A DNA stretch of 64,000 nt from Sporosarcina luteola (GTDB lineage Bacteria > Bacillota > Bacilli > Bacillales_A > Planococcaceae), in the NCBI RefSeq assembly GCF_007991495.1, contig NZ_BJYL01000033.1, forward strand, positions 1 to 64,000, written 5' to 3'. Position 1 is the first letter of the stretch, and every line of letters begins with the position of its first letter. The translations under genes and the position numbers were made by a program. This document shows positions 42,863 through 52,918 of this stretch, piece by piece. A model generated the notes under the pieces. That model searched no databases. It had not been told where the DNA came from and worked only from the letters and a program-made list of their open reading frames with translations.

Positions 42863-43831
42863 TCATTCAATACGAATACGTGGATCGACGATGCTCAGAA
42901 TGATATCTGAAAGCAACGTACCGACGATTGTAGCAGTTCCGAATATCATAACAAGCGCCGTAACCACCGTAAAATCACGTAAATTGATTGATTGGAGGAA
43001 AAGTTGTCCTAATCCTTGATAACTGAAGATAGATTCAATGAAAATTGATCCACCGATAAGACCTGTAATTTCATACCCTAGAAAAGCTGCAATCGGTAAG
43101 AGTGAATTACGCAAAATGTGACGCGTATACACCTTTCCTTCTGGTACCCCTTTTGCCCGTGCCGTTTTCACATAATCTTTGATCTTCTGATCGATAATGT
43201 CATTCCGTAAATACTGGATTGTAGCGTATGTTCCAATTAATGCTGCAGACATGACTGGCAAGAATAAATGCTTTGCTCTGCTCACAACATAATCCCATGT
43301 TCCGGTCTCAATTCGTATATCAACGGTACCGCCAATCGGGAACCAACCTAATACGAAAGAGAATAGGAACAGCATCAAAAGAGCAAAAACAAATAGTGGC
43401 GTCGCAAACGCAAAATAGTTATACGTGACAATCATTTTATCTGCCCATGTATCCGTCCAGCGTCCTGCTATAATGCCAAGCGGAATAGCCATTAAATAGA
43501 TCATAATCGCTGTGAACAATGATAATAGCACTGTGTTTTCAACCCGGCCTGCTATTAAGGTTGTAACAGGCTGTTGATGGGTGTATGATTGCCCAAAATC
43601 ACCTTTTACTGCTTTTCCAATCCAACGTCCATATTGCTGATACCACGGATCATTCAAACCAAATTTCTCACGGATTTTTTCAATTTGTTCAGGCGTTGCA
43701 TCAGGATTTCCCATGAACGCCCCCGTTACCGCATCACCCGGCATCGCTTTTGCAAGCATGAAGATGATGAGGCTCAGGAGGATGAGCTGCGGAATCATGA
43801 GCAATGTTCTTCGTAAAATGAACTTTAACAT
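42863..43831 (-). CDS. oppB: Oligopeptide ABC permease B
   Basis: Permease of 322 residues. 'LRRTLLMIPQLILLSLIIFM' is the first membrane helix, 'FGLNDPWYQQYGRWIGKAVK' is an OppB/DppB signature, and the EAA loop reads 'YVKTARAKGVPEGKVYTRHI'. Six helices in all. It pairs with the OppC homologue encoded 27 bases downstream. Confidence 0.92.
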   Translation of the reverse strand: MLKFILRRTLLMIPQLILLSLIIFMLAKAMPGDAVTGAFMGNPDATPEQIEKIREKFGLNDPWYQQYGRWIGKAVKGDFGQSYTHQQPVTTLIAGRVENTVLLSLFTAIMIYLMAIPLGIIAGRWTDTWADKMIVTYNYFAFATPLFVFALLMLFLFSFVLGWFPIGGTVDIRIETGTWDYVVSRAKHLFLPVMSAALIGTYATIQYLRNDIIDQKIKDYVKTARAKGVPEGKVYTRHILRNSLLPIAAFLGYEITGLIGGSIFIESIFSYQGLGQLFLQSINLRDFTVVTALVMIFGTATIVGTLLSDIILSIVDPRIRIE

Positions 43832-43845
43832 TTACATCATCCTCC

Positions 43846-44772
43846 TTATTGCATGGCAACGGAATGTGAATCTGAAATCTTCTTCAAATCGAACATCCGT
43901 CCATCTTTATCAAAGTAGTTATTGTATTCAGTTTGGTACTCCTCATTAATCGACTGGCGTAGATGCATCTTTTCGAAACGTTTTTCGGGATTCATCTCTG
44001 GAATTGCAGCGATCAATCGTTTTGTATATACGTGTTGCGGGTTATTATAGATTTCAGAAGCAGTACCTTCCTCTACGAAACGGCCGCGATACATGATTCC
44101 AATGCGGTCGCACATATGCTGAATGATTCCCAGGTCATGTGATATGAACAAATAAGTCAAGTCGAATTCCTTTTGAATCTCTTGCATGAAGTTCAATACT
44201 TGTGCCTGAACGGATACGTCTAACGCGGAAACCGGCTCATCCGCAATAATCAGTTTTGGATTCAAAGCAAGTGCGCGAGCAATTCCGATACGTTGTCGTT
44301 GTCCACCGGAGAATTGGTGTGGGTATTTATAGATTGATTCCGGGTTCAAGCCAACTCTTGCAACCAATTCTTGTACTCTCAAAAGCTCTTCTTTAGGAGA
44401 TAGCCTTTCGAAATTACGTAAAGGTTCAGCGATAATGCTCAATACGTTTTTTCGGCCATTCAAAGATGAATAAGGGTCTTGAAAGATCATTTGGATGTCC
44501 TTCGTATAACCGCGTCTTTCAGCCTTGCCCATTTTGGCCAAGTCCTTACCCTCAAACAACATCTCCCCGCTAGTCGCTTTATTCAAGCCAATCAGTGCTC
44601 GACCGGATGTCGTCTTGCCGCAACCCGATTCTCCGACAAGTCCGTAAGTTTCCCCAGGTTGCAATTCAAAGCTGATACCGTCGACAGCTCTCACATGGTC
44701 TACGACTTTTCGAAAAAAACCGCCTCTTATTGGGTAATGCACTTTCAAATCATTAACTGTTAGTAGCGACAT
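43846..44772 (-). CDS. oppF: Oligopeptide ABC ATPase F
   Basis: ATPase of 308 residues: Walker A LVGESGCGKTTSGRAL, Q-loop QDPYSSLNGRK, signature FSGGQRQRIGIARAL, Walker B LIIADEPVSALDVS, and a C-terminal oligopeptide/dipeptide extension (YNNPQHVYTKRLIAAIPEMN). Its start overlaps the end of the OppD gene by 20 bases. Confidence 0.93.
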   Translation of the reverse strand: MSLLTVNDLKVHYPIRGGFFRKVVDHVRAVDGISFELQPGETYGLVGESGCGKTTSGRALIGLNKATSGEMLFEGKDLAKMGKAERRGYTKDIQMIFQDPYSSLNGRKNVLSIIAEPLRNFERLSPKEELLRVQELVARVGLNPESIYKYPHQFSGGQRQRIGIARALALNPKLIIADEPVSALDVSVQAQVLNFMQEIQKEFDLTYLFISHDLGIIQHMCDRIGIMYRGRFVEEGTASEIYNNPQHVYTKRLIAAIPEMNPEKRFEKMHLRQSINEEYQTEYNNYFDKDGRMFDLKKISDSHSVAMQ

Positions 44773-45778
44773 ATTCTCTCTCTCCTACTCTGTCCTCCGG
44801 GAAGTAGAACGTTTTATAGCATGAGCAACGGACAAAATGGTTCGGTGTCGCTTCATGCATCTCCGGGTTCTTCTCGTGGTCCTCTTCAGGAATCCATTCG
44901 ATACGAGGTGCGAAACGGCAGCCTTCACGATCGAGGTTCTGAATAGAAGGAACTATTCCATCGATAACATGCAATTTTTCTTTAGCTTCCAAGTTTGAAG
45001 GAATTGAATTCAATAGTGATCTTGTATACGGGTGTAACGGATTTTCGAACAATTCCTTTACGTCAGCGATTTCAACGACTTCCCCTGCATACATGACTAC
45101 TACGCGATCAGCCATTTCTGCTACAACGCCCAGGTCATGGGTGATCAGGATGATGCCTGTTTTCATCTGATTCTGCAATTCTTTCATCAAGTCCATGATT
45201 TGGGCTTGAATCGTAACGTCCAAGGCGGTTGTAGGCTCATCCGCGAGAAGAAGGACCGGGTCGCAAGCAAGTGCGATGGCGATGACGACACGCTGTCTCA
45301 TCCCACCCGATAATTCATGCGGGTATTGCTCATACACGCGTTGTTCGTTCTTAATACCAACACGTCGTAGTAGTTCCATTGTCCGTTTTTTCTTATCCGA
45401 TGCAGATAACTTCATATGGTAATCCATCGGCTCTTCAATCTGTCTACCAATGGTAGCAAGCGGGTTGAGAGCAGTCATTGGATCCTGGAAGATCATCCCT
45501 ATGTCTTTCCCTCTTACTTTGTTCAATCGAGAGCGGGAAAGCGACAGGAGGTTTTCATCTCCAAAATTGACTTGACCTTCAAGTTTCGTGTTCTTATGGT
45601 CATGTAAGCCCATGATCGAGAGCGCCAATGCACTTTTCCCACAACCTGACTCCCCAACGATAGCAACAACTTCATTTTCATGGACGGTCAAAGTGACACC
45701 ATCTACGGCAGCATAGTAATCACCTTTAATTCTGAATGATGTACGCAGATCTTTAATATCCAAGACCGGTTTTTTCAA
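44753..45778 (-). CDS. oppD: Oligopeptide ABC ATPase D
   Basis: ATPase of 341 residues and first gene of the peptide-import operon. Walker A is IVGESGCGKSALALSI, signature LSGGMRQRVVIAIALA, Walker B LLLADEPTTALDV. Near the C-terminus, 'REGCRFAPRIEW' and a later cysteine pair (VRCSCYKTFY) belong to the extension that binds an iron-sulphur cluster in some homologues. Translation starts with TTG 45778 after GGGGGAAG. The D-F order first is like B. subtilis app. Confidence 0.92.
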   Translation of the reverse strand: MKKPVLDIKDLRTSFRIKGDYYAAVDGVTLTVHENEVVAIVGESGCGKSALALSIMGLHDHKNTKLEGQVNFGDENLLSLSRSRLNKVRGKDIGMIFQDPMTALNPLATIGRQIEEPMDYHMKLSASDKKKRTMELLRRVGIKNEQRVYEQYPHELSGGMRQRVVIAIALACDPVLLLADEPTTALDVTIQAQIMDLMKELQNQMKTGIILITHDLGVVAEMADRVVVMYAGEVVEIADVKELFENPLHPYTRSLLNSIPSNLEAKEKLHVIDGIVPSIQNLDREGCRFAPRIEWIPEEDHEKNPEMHEATPNHFVRCSCYKTFYFPEDRVGEREYVATNS

Positions 45779-45852
45779 CTGAACTTCCCCCTAACTAACT
45801 GACACTTGTTCAAATAACCAATTTTCATATTTTGCGAAAAGTTATTGAACTC

Positions 45853-45881
45853 AATATACTACACAACATTAGTCCTGACAA
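45853..45881 (-). promoter_or_regulatory. Promoter of opp-type operon
   Basis: Leftward -35 TTGTCA (45876-45881), 17-base spacer and -10 TATATT (45853-45858), 75 bases before oppD. Confidence 0.65.
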
Positions 45882-45950
45882 TACTGTTTTTTTAGAATAT
45901 CAAAATCTTATATTATTTCTAATGTGACAAACATATTACAAACATTGATA

Positions 45951-45964
45951 TGTAAGCGTTTTCG
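45951..45964. promoter_or_regulatory. Candidate CcpA (cre) site
   Basis: TGTAAGCGTTTTCG matches the cre consensus TGWNANCGNTNWCA at 13 of 14 positions and lies within a larger ATATGTAA inverted repeat. It is 70 bases upstream of the opp -35. Carbon-catabolite control is inferred only. Confidence 0.4.
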
Positions 45965-46003
45965 CGTTTACATATTCTTAAAAATAAATTTTAAAAAACA
46001 GGA

Positions 46004-46035
46004 GTAAAAAGCCGTCACTTTCTATAACGGCTTCT
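46004..46035 (-). terminator. Terminator after DUF4003 gene
   Basis: AAGCCGT/ACGGCTT stem with five T residues leftward. It is the likely end of the trp-DUF4003 transcript. Confidence 0.75.
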
Positions 46036-46068
46036 TCTCCTGTTCGCTTTTCGTATTCATTTTTATAA

Positions 46069-47034
46069 TTAATTTGATGAATTTGTAGTGGATGAAGCGG
46101 CTACCGCGGCTACAGTCGCTGCCATCACCGCCTGCTGGGCTTGCAAGATCATATCGACTGAAGCCGCCATGCTGACACCTACCTGATCTGCGGTCTCTGT
46201 CAATTGATGCAGCACCATGCCGATGGCGATCGATAATGCCATTTCACGATTCCATTTGAAACGCTTTGATTTCTCCAATTCCTTTGCTAGGAATATAATT
46301 TCACGGATTTTAGCATCCTCAACCTGAAACACCGTCAGAAAGCCGATCATTGGATAATGGACGGGCTTCGCTTTCAGATCATTACCAAGCAGTTCAAAAA
46401 CCTCAGCTGCCCTTTCGACAAGTCCCGGCTGAAACGTTATATCCAAATAGGTCATCACTTGCGACAGCCATTGAAGTTCATTTCCGGTCCGGAAGCCTTC
46501 TTTTCGCAACGCATCGTAGTATGCGCGCATCGCTTTTGCATGGGTCTCGGGATCTTCTCCCTTTTTCCCTAAAAGCATAGAATACGCATAATCGTCGTCC
46601 GAAGTTAGAAGGAAATGTTGTTTTTTCATTGCATCGTAAAGTTTCTTTGCCCGTTCTGCTTCTTTTTCAAACATATCGGAATCATCATCCATGAGAAGCG
46701 CGGCAAGATAGGAATGAATCGAGTTCCGGAAGCCGGCTTGCTTCAACGTACGTTGCTTTTCCATAAGGCGGTCCGCACTTTCATCCATAAAGTTACCGGA
46801 CTGTGTTAGAAATGCGGCCATTATTGGCAATAAATGCCCGCGCAATGGTGAAAACCAGCCAGCCCTTTCTTTCAAGGCAGCCATGGCACGGCTAAAGTTG
46901 ACAGCGTTGAATTCCTTAGCTGCGGTCACGTAATACGAAGTGATCGTCAACACAACGTTTTTATCCACGCTCCAACCAGCTAAAGATTTCACCTTGTCAT
47001 ATGTCGTCTCGACTTCATGTCTAATCATTTCCAT
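46069..47034 (-). CDS. DUF4003 family protein
   Basis: An all-helical cytoplasmic protein of 321 residues of the DUF4003 type: 'FNAVNFSRAMAALKERAGWF', 'FRNSIHSYLAALLMDDDSDM', 'MIGFLTVFQVEDAKIREIIF'. The C-terminus is alanine-, serine- and threonine-rich. ATG 47034 lies behind AAAGGAG; the upstream extension lacks a site. It begins 51 bases after the trpA stop with no terminator between, so it may be carried on the trp transcript. Function unknown. Confidence 0.82.
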   Translation of the reverse strand: MEMIRHEVETTYDKVKSLAGWSVDKNVVLTITSYYVTAAKEFNAVNFSRAMAALKERAGWFSPLRGHLLPIMAAFLTQSGNFMDESADRLMEKQRTLKQAGFRNSIHSYLAALLMDDDSDMFEKEAERAKKLYDAMKKQHFLLTSDDDYAYSMLLGKKGEDPETHAKAMRAYYDALRKEGFRTGNELQWLSQVMTYLDITFQPGLVERAAEVFELLGNDLKAKPVHYPMIGFLTVFQVEDAKIREIIFLAKELEKSKRFKWNREMALSIAIGMVLHQLTETADQVGVSMAASVDMILQAQQAVMAATVAAVAASSTTNSSN

Positions 47035-47085
47035 GCCGCACGTCTCCTTTGCTATATGTACGTCCATATAGCAGAAAAAGTTTCA

Positions 47086-47877
47086 TTATGAAATGCCAAT
47101 TTTAAATTTTCCATCAGACGTATTCATCAAACTGCGAACCGATTCCAAATCATCCCGATAAAAAGCATCCACAATCGCACTTCCGACAATAACACCATCC
47201 GTACATTCCCCGAGCTGTTCCACCTGCGATGGTCTGGAAATACCGAATCCCGCTAGCACAGGTAATGGACTCACCGCCTTCACCCGCTTCAAATGCTCTA
47301 CTACCTCCTCCCCGAAATGATCACGTCCCCCTGTAATTCCATTAACCGTCACCGCGTAAATGAATCCTTCCGCTTTTACTGCGATGTCCTGGATCCGGTC
47401 GTCCGAACTTGTCAGCGACACAAGAGGGATCAATGCGATATCCGTCCCTTCCAGCCTTTCGCGCAGCAGGCCATCCTCTTCAAGAGGCAAATCGGGAATG
47501 ATCAAGCCGCCAATGCCGATTTCCAGACATCTGTCGATAAACAACTTCATATCGAACGCCAAAATCGGATTCAAATACGTCATAAGAATTAACGGAACAG
47601 ACACTTTCCCCTTAATTCCCGACAATTCCTCTACCACTTTCCGCAATGACACACCATTCGCCAGCGCTCGCTCTCCTGCCTGTTGAATCACTTCTCCGTC
47701 CGCGACAGGATCAGAAAACGGAATGCCAATCTCAATTGCTGTCGCTCCGCACTTTTCAAGAAAAATGAGCTTATGATGGAGCGTATCCAATCCCCCGTCG
47801 CCCGCCATCATATAAGGGACGAATGCCTTTTTCCCATTCGAAACACATTCACGTATCCGCTTCTCGACCGTCTTCAT
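47086..47877 (-). CDS. trpA: Tryptophan synthase alpha subunit
   Basis: TIM-barrel lyase of 263 residues releasing indole from indole-3-glycerol phosphate. '[20 protein letters not shown]' holds the catalytic Glu near 48, '[13 protein letters not shown]' the catalytic Asp, and '[13 protein letters not shown]' the phosphate site. ATG 47877 overlaps the trpB stop by four bases, which couples the alpha and beta subunits. Confidence 0.96.
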   Translation of the reverse strand: MKTVEKRIRECVSNGKKAFVPYMMAGDGGLDTLHHKLIFLEKCGATAIEIGIPFSDPVADGEVIQQAGERALANGVSLRKVVEELSGIKGKVSVPLILMTYLNPILAFDMKLFIDRCLEIGIGGLIIPDLPLEEDGLLRERLEGTDIALIPLVSLTSSDDRIQDIAVKAEGFIYAVTVNGITGGRDHFGEEVVEHLKRVKAVSPLPVLAGFGISRPSQVEQLGECTDGVIVGSAIVDAFYRDDLESVRSLMNTSDGKFKIGIS

Positions 47878-49067
47878 TCCACTCCACCTCCAAGCGCTTC
47901 ACGTACCGTCTGCATATCCTTGTCGCCGCGACCTGACAGACAGACGACCACTATTTCATCCTGTCTCATATCCTTCGCCAGCTCCACTGCAAACCGGATC
48001 GCATGCGCACTCTCAAGCGCAGGGATGATCCCTTCCGTCCTCGATAATATCTGCAATCCTTCCAACGCTTCCGCATCCGTCACAGACGAATACGTCACCC
48101 TGCCTATACTATGCAAATGGCAATGCTCAGGTCCAACCGCCGGATAATCGAGCCCCGCCGAAATCGAATGCGCCTCCTGTATAAAACCGTCCTCGTCTTG
48201 CAGCACATACATATAAGACCCATGTAGCACACCTTCCTTTCCATCCGCAATTGCGGCTGCATGCCGTCCAGTAGCGATTCCGCTTCCCGCAGCTTCAACA
48301 CCGTATAACGCAACTGCCTCATCTTCGACAAACGGGTGGAACATGCCAATTGCATTGCTCCCACCCCCGATGCACGCAACTATTGCATCGGGCAAACGGC
48401 CTTCCTTCTCGACGATCTGCCGCCGCGTCTCCACACCGATCACCCGCTGGAAGTCCCTAACGATTTCAGGAAACGGGTGCGGTCCGAGCGCCGACCCTAA
48501 TATATAATGCGTATCCTCCACATTCGCAACCCAATACCGCAACGCTTCATTAACCGCATCCTTCAACGTCCCAGAGCCCTTATCGACCGACACGACCTTC
48601 GCCCCGAGCAACTCCATCCGAAACACATTCAACTCCTGCCTGCGGATATCCTCTTTGCCCATGAACACGACGCACTCCAGCCCGAACAGCGCACAAGCCG
48701 TCGCAGTCGCCACGCCATGCTGTCCGGCACCCGTCTCAGCAAAAATCTTCTTCTTGCCCATCCGTATCGCAAGCAGTGCCTGCCCGAGCGAATTATTGAT
48801 CTTATGCGCGCCCGTATGATTCAAATCCTCACGTTTCAAAAAGATCTTGGCGCCACCAATCTTTGCAGTTAAACGCTCCGCGAAATAAAGCGGATTCTCC
48901 CTGCCGACAAAATCTCGTAAATAATAGTCCAACTCCTCCGCGAAAGCAGGATCCGCCTTCGCCTCTTCATACGCCTTCTCCAGCTCAATCAGCGCAGTCA
49001 TCAACGTCTCAGGCACATACTGCCCGCCAAACTTCCCATATCTTCCTCTTCTCATCTCAATTGCCAT
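47874..49067 (-). CDS. trpB: Tryptophan synthase beta subunit
   Basis: PLP enzyme of 397 residues that condenses indole with serine. The PLP lysine is in '[20 protein letters not shown]', '[20 protein letters not shown]' is the substrate loop, and GGGSNA binds the phosphate. ATG 49067 follows GGAGGAG and overlaps trpF by 11 bases. Length is normal for TrpB1. Confidence 0.97.
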   Translation of the reverse strand: MAIEMRRGRYGKFGGQYVPETLMTALIELEKAYEEAKADPAFAEELDYYLRDFVGRENPLYFAERLTAKIGGAKIFLKREDLNHTGAHKINNSLGQALLAIRMGKKKIFAETGAGQHGVATATACALFGLECVVFMGKEDIRRQELNVFRMELLGAKVVSVDKGSGTLKDAVNEALRYWVANVEDTHYILGSALGPHPFPEIVRDFQRVIGVETRRQIVEKEGRLPDAIVACIGGGSNAIGMFHPFVEDEAVALYGVEAAGSGIATGRHAAAIADGKEGVLHGSYMYVLQDEDGFIQEAHSISAGLDYPAVGPEHCHLHSIGRVTYSSVTDAEALEGLQILSRTEGIIPALESAHAIRFAVELAKDMRQDEIVVVCLSGRGDKDMQTVREALGGGVE

Positions 49068-49680
49068 ATAGGCTCTCCTCCTCTTTCACCGCGCGAATAA
49101 ACTCGCGGATCAACGTCTCATCTTTTCGTTTATCAATCTCCACACCACTTGACACATCCACCATGAACGGGCGCGTCCGCCGAATTGCCTCTTTTACATT
49201 TTGCGCATTCAGCCCACCCGCCAAAATCATCCGATCCCGCGGCAAGTTTCCGTCCAGAAAGCTCCAGTCAAACACCTCGCCGCTTCCCCCGCGGAACTCA
49301 GTCCCCGGCGTGTCGAATAAAACATATTCCGTTTGAACGGTTTTCGCATTTTCCACATCTTCAACACCTCGAACTGATAACACTTTAATGGAAGGAAGTC
49401 CTACGGTTTTTATGAATTCCTCCGACTCATCCCCGTGATACTGAATAAAATCGAGCGGCACTTCTTGAAAAGCCCGCTCCATCTCTTCCCGCGTCGCATC
49501 TACGAACACTCCGATTTTCATAACGTGTTCAGGCACAAAGCGCGCCAGTTCCTTTGCTTGCGCAATCGCGACACGGCGTCTGCTCGGTGCAAACACAAAT
49601 CCGACTGCATCCACCCCTGCATCCACCGCAGCTTGAACATGCTGCAGCTCCATCAGCCCACAAATCTTCACCTTCGTCAA
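49057..49680 (-). CDS. trpF: Phosphoribosylanthranilate isomerase
   Basis: TIM-barrel isomerase of 207 residues: '[20 protein letters not shown]' carries the catalytic Cys, 'VDVSSGVE' near the C-terminus the phosphate site, and '[11 protein letters not shown]' the other phosphate loop. The best start is TTG 49680, overlapping the trpC stop (TTGA), with AGGTG upstream; the longer frame to 49713 would overlap trpC by 37 bases. Confidence 0.93.
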   Translation of the reverse strand: MTKVKICGLMELQHVQAAVDAGVDAVGFVFAPSRRRVAIAQAKELARFVPEHVMKIGVFVDATREEMERAFQEVPLDFIQYHGDESEEFIKTVGLPSIKVLSVRGVEDVENAKTVQTEYVLFDTPGTEFRGGSGEVFDWSFLDGNLPRDRMILAGGLNAQNVKEAIRRTRPFMVDVSSGVEIDKRKDETLIREFIRAVKEEESLYGN

Positions 49681-50468
49681 AGAGGTGCACCTGCCTTCTG
49701 GATTTGCAAGCAACGAAGCGCGTCCTCCACGGAATCACTCCGCATCAACGACTCGCCGACAAGAACAGCGCTCGCCCCGGCCGCTGCCGCACGTTGAGCA
49801 TCCATCGCATTCATGATGCCGCTTTCACTGATGAAAATCCGTTCTTCATGGAACGGAAAATGCCTTGCCACTTCTTCCGTCCTAGCAAGATCGACTTCGA
49901 ACGTCCTCAAGTTCCGGTTATTGACGCCAATTAATCTTGCATCAACCGCTAATGCCCGCTTCAATTCTTTTGCGTCATGTACTTCCACTAACACTTCGAG
50001 CCCCATTCCTGTCGCATAACTATGAAGACGTTGCAATGTCGCATCGTCTAGTGCCGCCACAATTAGTAGAATGACGGAAGCTCCAGCCTCCTTTGCACGG
50101 TCGATCTGCACTTCATGGATGATAAAGTCTTTGCAAAGGAGCGGAATTCGTACAGCTTCAGAAACAGCTGCCAAATCGTCAAAAGAACCCTTGAAAAAGG
50201 ATGTATCCGTCAATACCGAGATGCATGCTGCACCTGCTCGCACGTAAGCCTTTGCCTGCGTAACCGGATCCGCTTCATTCGCAATCATTCCCTTCGAAGG
50301 TGAAGCGCGCTTCATTTCCGAAATGACTTCGAGACGGTTCGATTTCTGAAGCATTTCAAAAAGGGACGGCCTTTTCGACAAAGTTTCACATGAAACAACA
50401 AGCTTCTCCATCAGCATCCGTTTCACTTCAAGCCTTTTCACTTGTAGAATTTCATCTAAAATCGTCAT
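49677..50468 (-). CDS. trpC: Indole-3-glycerol-phosphate synthase
   Basis: TIM-barrel enzyme of 263 residues: 'VISEMKRASPSKGMI' (catalytic Lys and Glu), 'ISVLTDTSFFKGSFDDLAAV', 'LLCKDFIIHEVQI', 'LIGVNNRNLRTFEVD', 'FISESGIMNAMDAQ'. It is fused to no other activity. ATG 50468 overlaps trpD by four bases. Confidence 0.96.
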   Translation of the reverse strand: MTILDEILQVKRLEVKRMLMEKLVVSCETLSKRPSLFEMLQKSNRLEVISEMKRASPSKGMIANEADPVTQAKAYVRAGAACISVLTDTSFFKGSFDDLAAVSEAVRIPLLCKDFIIHEVQIDRAKEAGASVILLIVAALDDATLQRLHSYATGMGLEVLVEVHDAKELKRALAVDARLIGVNNRNLRTFEVDLARTEEVARHFPFHEERIFISESGIMNAMDAQRAAAAGASAVLVGESLMRSDSVEDALRCLQIQKAGAPL

Positions 50469-51496
50469 CTCACGACCGCCTCCTGTTCAATCTCAGCACT
50501 GAATGATACGACTGCTTCAAGCTTCTGAAATGCTTTTCCAGATAGAATACTGTCAGTCGCAATCCCGATTCCCTCTTTTATCGCCCCCGCCATGCCATTC
50601 GCAAACAACCCGATTCCTGCATTCAAAACGACCGTGTCAAACCTTGGTCCCCGCTTCCCTTTTAACACTTCGCGAATTATGCCTGCATTCTCCTCAGCAG
50701 TCCCCCCGCGGATTGCAGACAGCGGAGCATGCACTAGCCCGACATCTTCCGCAGTCAATGTGAAGGGGATCAAATCGCCTTTATCCATGAGGACGAATGA
50801 GTTCTGTCCCGCAAGCGAAGCCTCATCCATCCCGCCTGCCCCCGACACGACAATCGCCCTGTCTCTACCAAGCATCCGGAGGACGGACGCATATTCCATG
50901 AGAAAATCGGGCCGGTTGATGCCCGTGAACTGTGTTAAAAGTGGAACCGGGTTCGTCAGTGGTCCAACGAGATTGAAAATTGTCGGCTTACCGATTTTCC
51001 GACGCGCTTCTCCGATTTTTTTCATCTTCGGATGGACGACCGGCGCGAAAATGAATGCCAACCCTTCTTTTTCAAGCATCCGGCTCATGTCTTCTGTAGT
51101 GAAATTAGAATGAATGCCAAGTCCGTCAAGCACGTCATGACTCCCAGCTGCACTCGAAATCTTCCGGTTGCCGTGCTTTGCGACTTTAACGCCAGCGCCT
51201 GCCAACACGAAAGCCGATGTCGTACTAATATTGAACGAGTTCGAGCCATCGCCGCCCGTGCCGCAATTGTCCAAATAGCGGGCTTCCGGGATATCCAAAG
51301 GGATTGCATGCTTTCTCATCACAGAAGCAAGCGCCGCCACTTCGGAAGCCGTCTCGCCTTTTTGTGCTAGCGCAACTAAGAAATTTGCAATCTCCATGAC
51401 ATTTGCATTAGCCGCGAACAACTGATTTGCCGCGTCCTCCATCTCTTCAAATCTCAAGTGCTGCTTTTCCTCTACTATTCTCGTATAGCTTTTCAT
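50465..51496 (-). CDS. trpD: Anthranilate phosphoribosyltransferase
   Basis: A 343-residue transferase joining PRPP and anthranilate. 'YLDNCGTGGDGSNSFNISTT' is the PRPP-binding GTGGD loop; 'KHGNRKISSAAGSHDVLDGL' and 'NLVGPLTNPVPL' follow. ATG 51496 lies behind AGGAGAG. It can use anthranilate from TrpE or, in principle, from the kynurenine operon of this window. Confidence 0.96.
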   Translation of the reverse strand: MKSYTRIVEEKQHLRFEEMEDAANQLFAANANVMEIANFLVALAQKGETASEVAALASVMRKHAIPLDIPEARYLDNCGTGGDGSNSFNISTTSAFVLAGAGVKVAKHGNRKISSAAGSHDVLDGLGIHSNFTTEDMSRMLEKEGLAFIFAPVVHPKMKKIGEARRKIGKPTIFNLVGPLTNPVPLLTQFTGINRPDFLMEYASVLRMLGRDRAIVVSGAGGMDEASLAGQNSFVLMDKGDLIPFTLTAEDVGLVHAPLSAIRGGTAEENAGIIREVLKGKRGPRFDTVVLNAGIGLFANGMAGAIKEGIGIATDSILSGKAFQKLEAVVSFSAEIEQEAVVR

Positions 51497-51526
51497 CGCT
51501 CATCTCTCCTATTCTCGACTCGTCTT

Positions 51527-52885
51527 TTATTTCAAAGCTTCCAATAAAGAACGTGCTTTGTTCACCGTTTCCTTGTATTCAAGGGTGGGAATGGAATCCT
51601 TCACTATCCCTGCCCCCGCCTGCACAGTTGCTACTCCGTTCTGCACCGTCATCGTTCGGATCGTCAGCGCAAAATCGATATTGCCATTCAATCCGATATA
51701 GCCGATTGCACCTCCGTATATGCCCCGCGGCTCATCCTCCAAATCTGAAATGATATCCATCGCAAGCTTTTTCGGTGAACCCGTCACCGTTCCCGCTGGC
51801 AGTGTCGCCTTCAACGCATCGAGTGCATGGAGTCCCGATGCGAGTGTTCCCTCGACTTCCGAAACAAGATGCATAACATGTTCGTATCGAACGGTTGCCA
51901 TATACTTAGAAACCATGACTGATAACGGTTCACAAATTCCTTTCATCTCTTCTTTGCTCACCTCGACTAACATATCGTGCTCTGACAGCTCTTTCGGATC
52001 GTTTCGCAGTTCGTTTTCCAGAGCCTGATCCTCATTTGCATCACGACCCCGCCGCCGTGTTCCCGCAATTGGATTCGTCATTACTATTCCATCCGTCACT
52101 TTTATAAGACTTTCGGGAGAAGCACCGATGACGATATGATCGGGAAATTCCATATAGTACATGTACGGTGATGGGTTCTTCTTGCGCAGTTTTCGGTACA
52201 GAGCGAATGGGTCGCCTTCAATATCCGCTTCAAGTTTGCGCGAGAGAACGACCTGCTCGACTGTTCCTTTTTTGATGAACTCCTTCGCTTGGCGAACTCG
52301 GTCTTCAAATTCCGATTGCGACAGCGCGCAACGGTAATCCGAAATCGTGATACCCCTTTCCTCCTCTACCGGGCCATTTGTAATGAGGTTCTCCAGTTCA
52401 TCTAAATCAGGCTTCGTGTATTCGGGGTGGATTTCGGTATGAAGTAGCGTCACTTCATTTAACTGGTGATCAAACACAATCACCGTGTCGTAAACGTTGA
52501 AATACACATCAGGCGCTTCATTGGAACGGGTATTTTTCTCTTCCGCCGCCCCGTACCCAACATATCCGACAGCCCCTCCCATGAACGGATACTCTCCACA
52601 CTCCGCAATTCGCGGCATCAATCTTTTTAGAAGTGTATACAAATCTCCTTCATGCACGTATGTCTTCTCCGTCGCGTACACGTACTCTTCCAACCGCCCA
52701 TTTCCTCCGCGATACGCCTTCATCGGATTCACCCCGATGAACGAATAGCGCCCCGATCCCTCATGCTGCGAAGAACTCTCCAATAAGAAACGGTGCCTCC
52801 CTTGCAAACGCCTGAAAATTAGGATTGGCGTCAACGAATCCCCTTCAATTTTCTGCTTTGTAATACGTAAACTCGTCTTTTCCAT
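51527..52885 (-). CDS. trpE: Anthranilate synthase component I, divergent
   Basis: Chorismate-utilising subunit of 452 residues, shorter than many TrpE (about 500). The Trp feedback motif is kept (FLLESSSQHEG). The core shows 'PSPYMYYMEFPDHIVIGASP', PIAGTRRRG and 'AGTVTGSPKKLAMDIISDLE'. Odd points: the usual LVDLxRNDxG reads LVEVSKEEMKG, and GDIFQVVLSQ reads GTVEQVVLSR. The ATG at 52885 (MEKTSLRI) lies behind GGAGAG. The open frame runs 43 codons further through a 21-bp array without a ribosome site, so that extension is rejected. No trpG follows; the glutaminase is probably PabA encoded elsewhere. Confidence 0.88.
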   Translation of the reverse strand: MEKTSLRITKQKIEGDSLTPILIFRRLQGRHRFLLESSSQHEGSGRYSFIGVNPMKAYRGGNGRLEEYVYATEKTYVHEGDLYTLLKRLMPRIAECGEYPFMGGAVGYVGYGAAEEKNTRSNEAPDVYFNVYDTVIVFDHQLNEVTLLHTEIHPEYTKPDLDELENLITNGPVEEERGITISDYRCALSQSEFEDRVRQAKEFIKKGTVEQVVLSRKLEADIEGDPFALYRKLRKKNPSPYMYYMEFPDHIVIGASPESLIKVTDGIVMTNPIAGTRRRGRDANEDQALENELRNDPKELSEHDMLVEVSKEEMKGICEPLSVMVSKYMATVRYEHVMHLVSEVEGTLASGLHALDALKATLPAGTVTGSPKKLAMDIISDLEDEPRGIYGGAIGYIGLNGNIDFALTIRTMTVQNGVATVQAGAGIVKDSIPTLEYKETVNKARSLLEALK

Positions 52886-52918
52886 ACTCAGCTCTCCTCT
52901 TCTAATTGTTCTTGTGTA

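Noticed and set aside
45885-45900. CodY box near the opp promoter
   Set aside because: The best match (TTTTTTTAGAATATC) has four mismatches to the consensus, too many to call in an AT-rich region.
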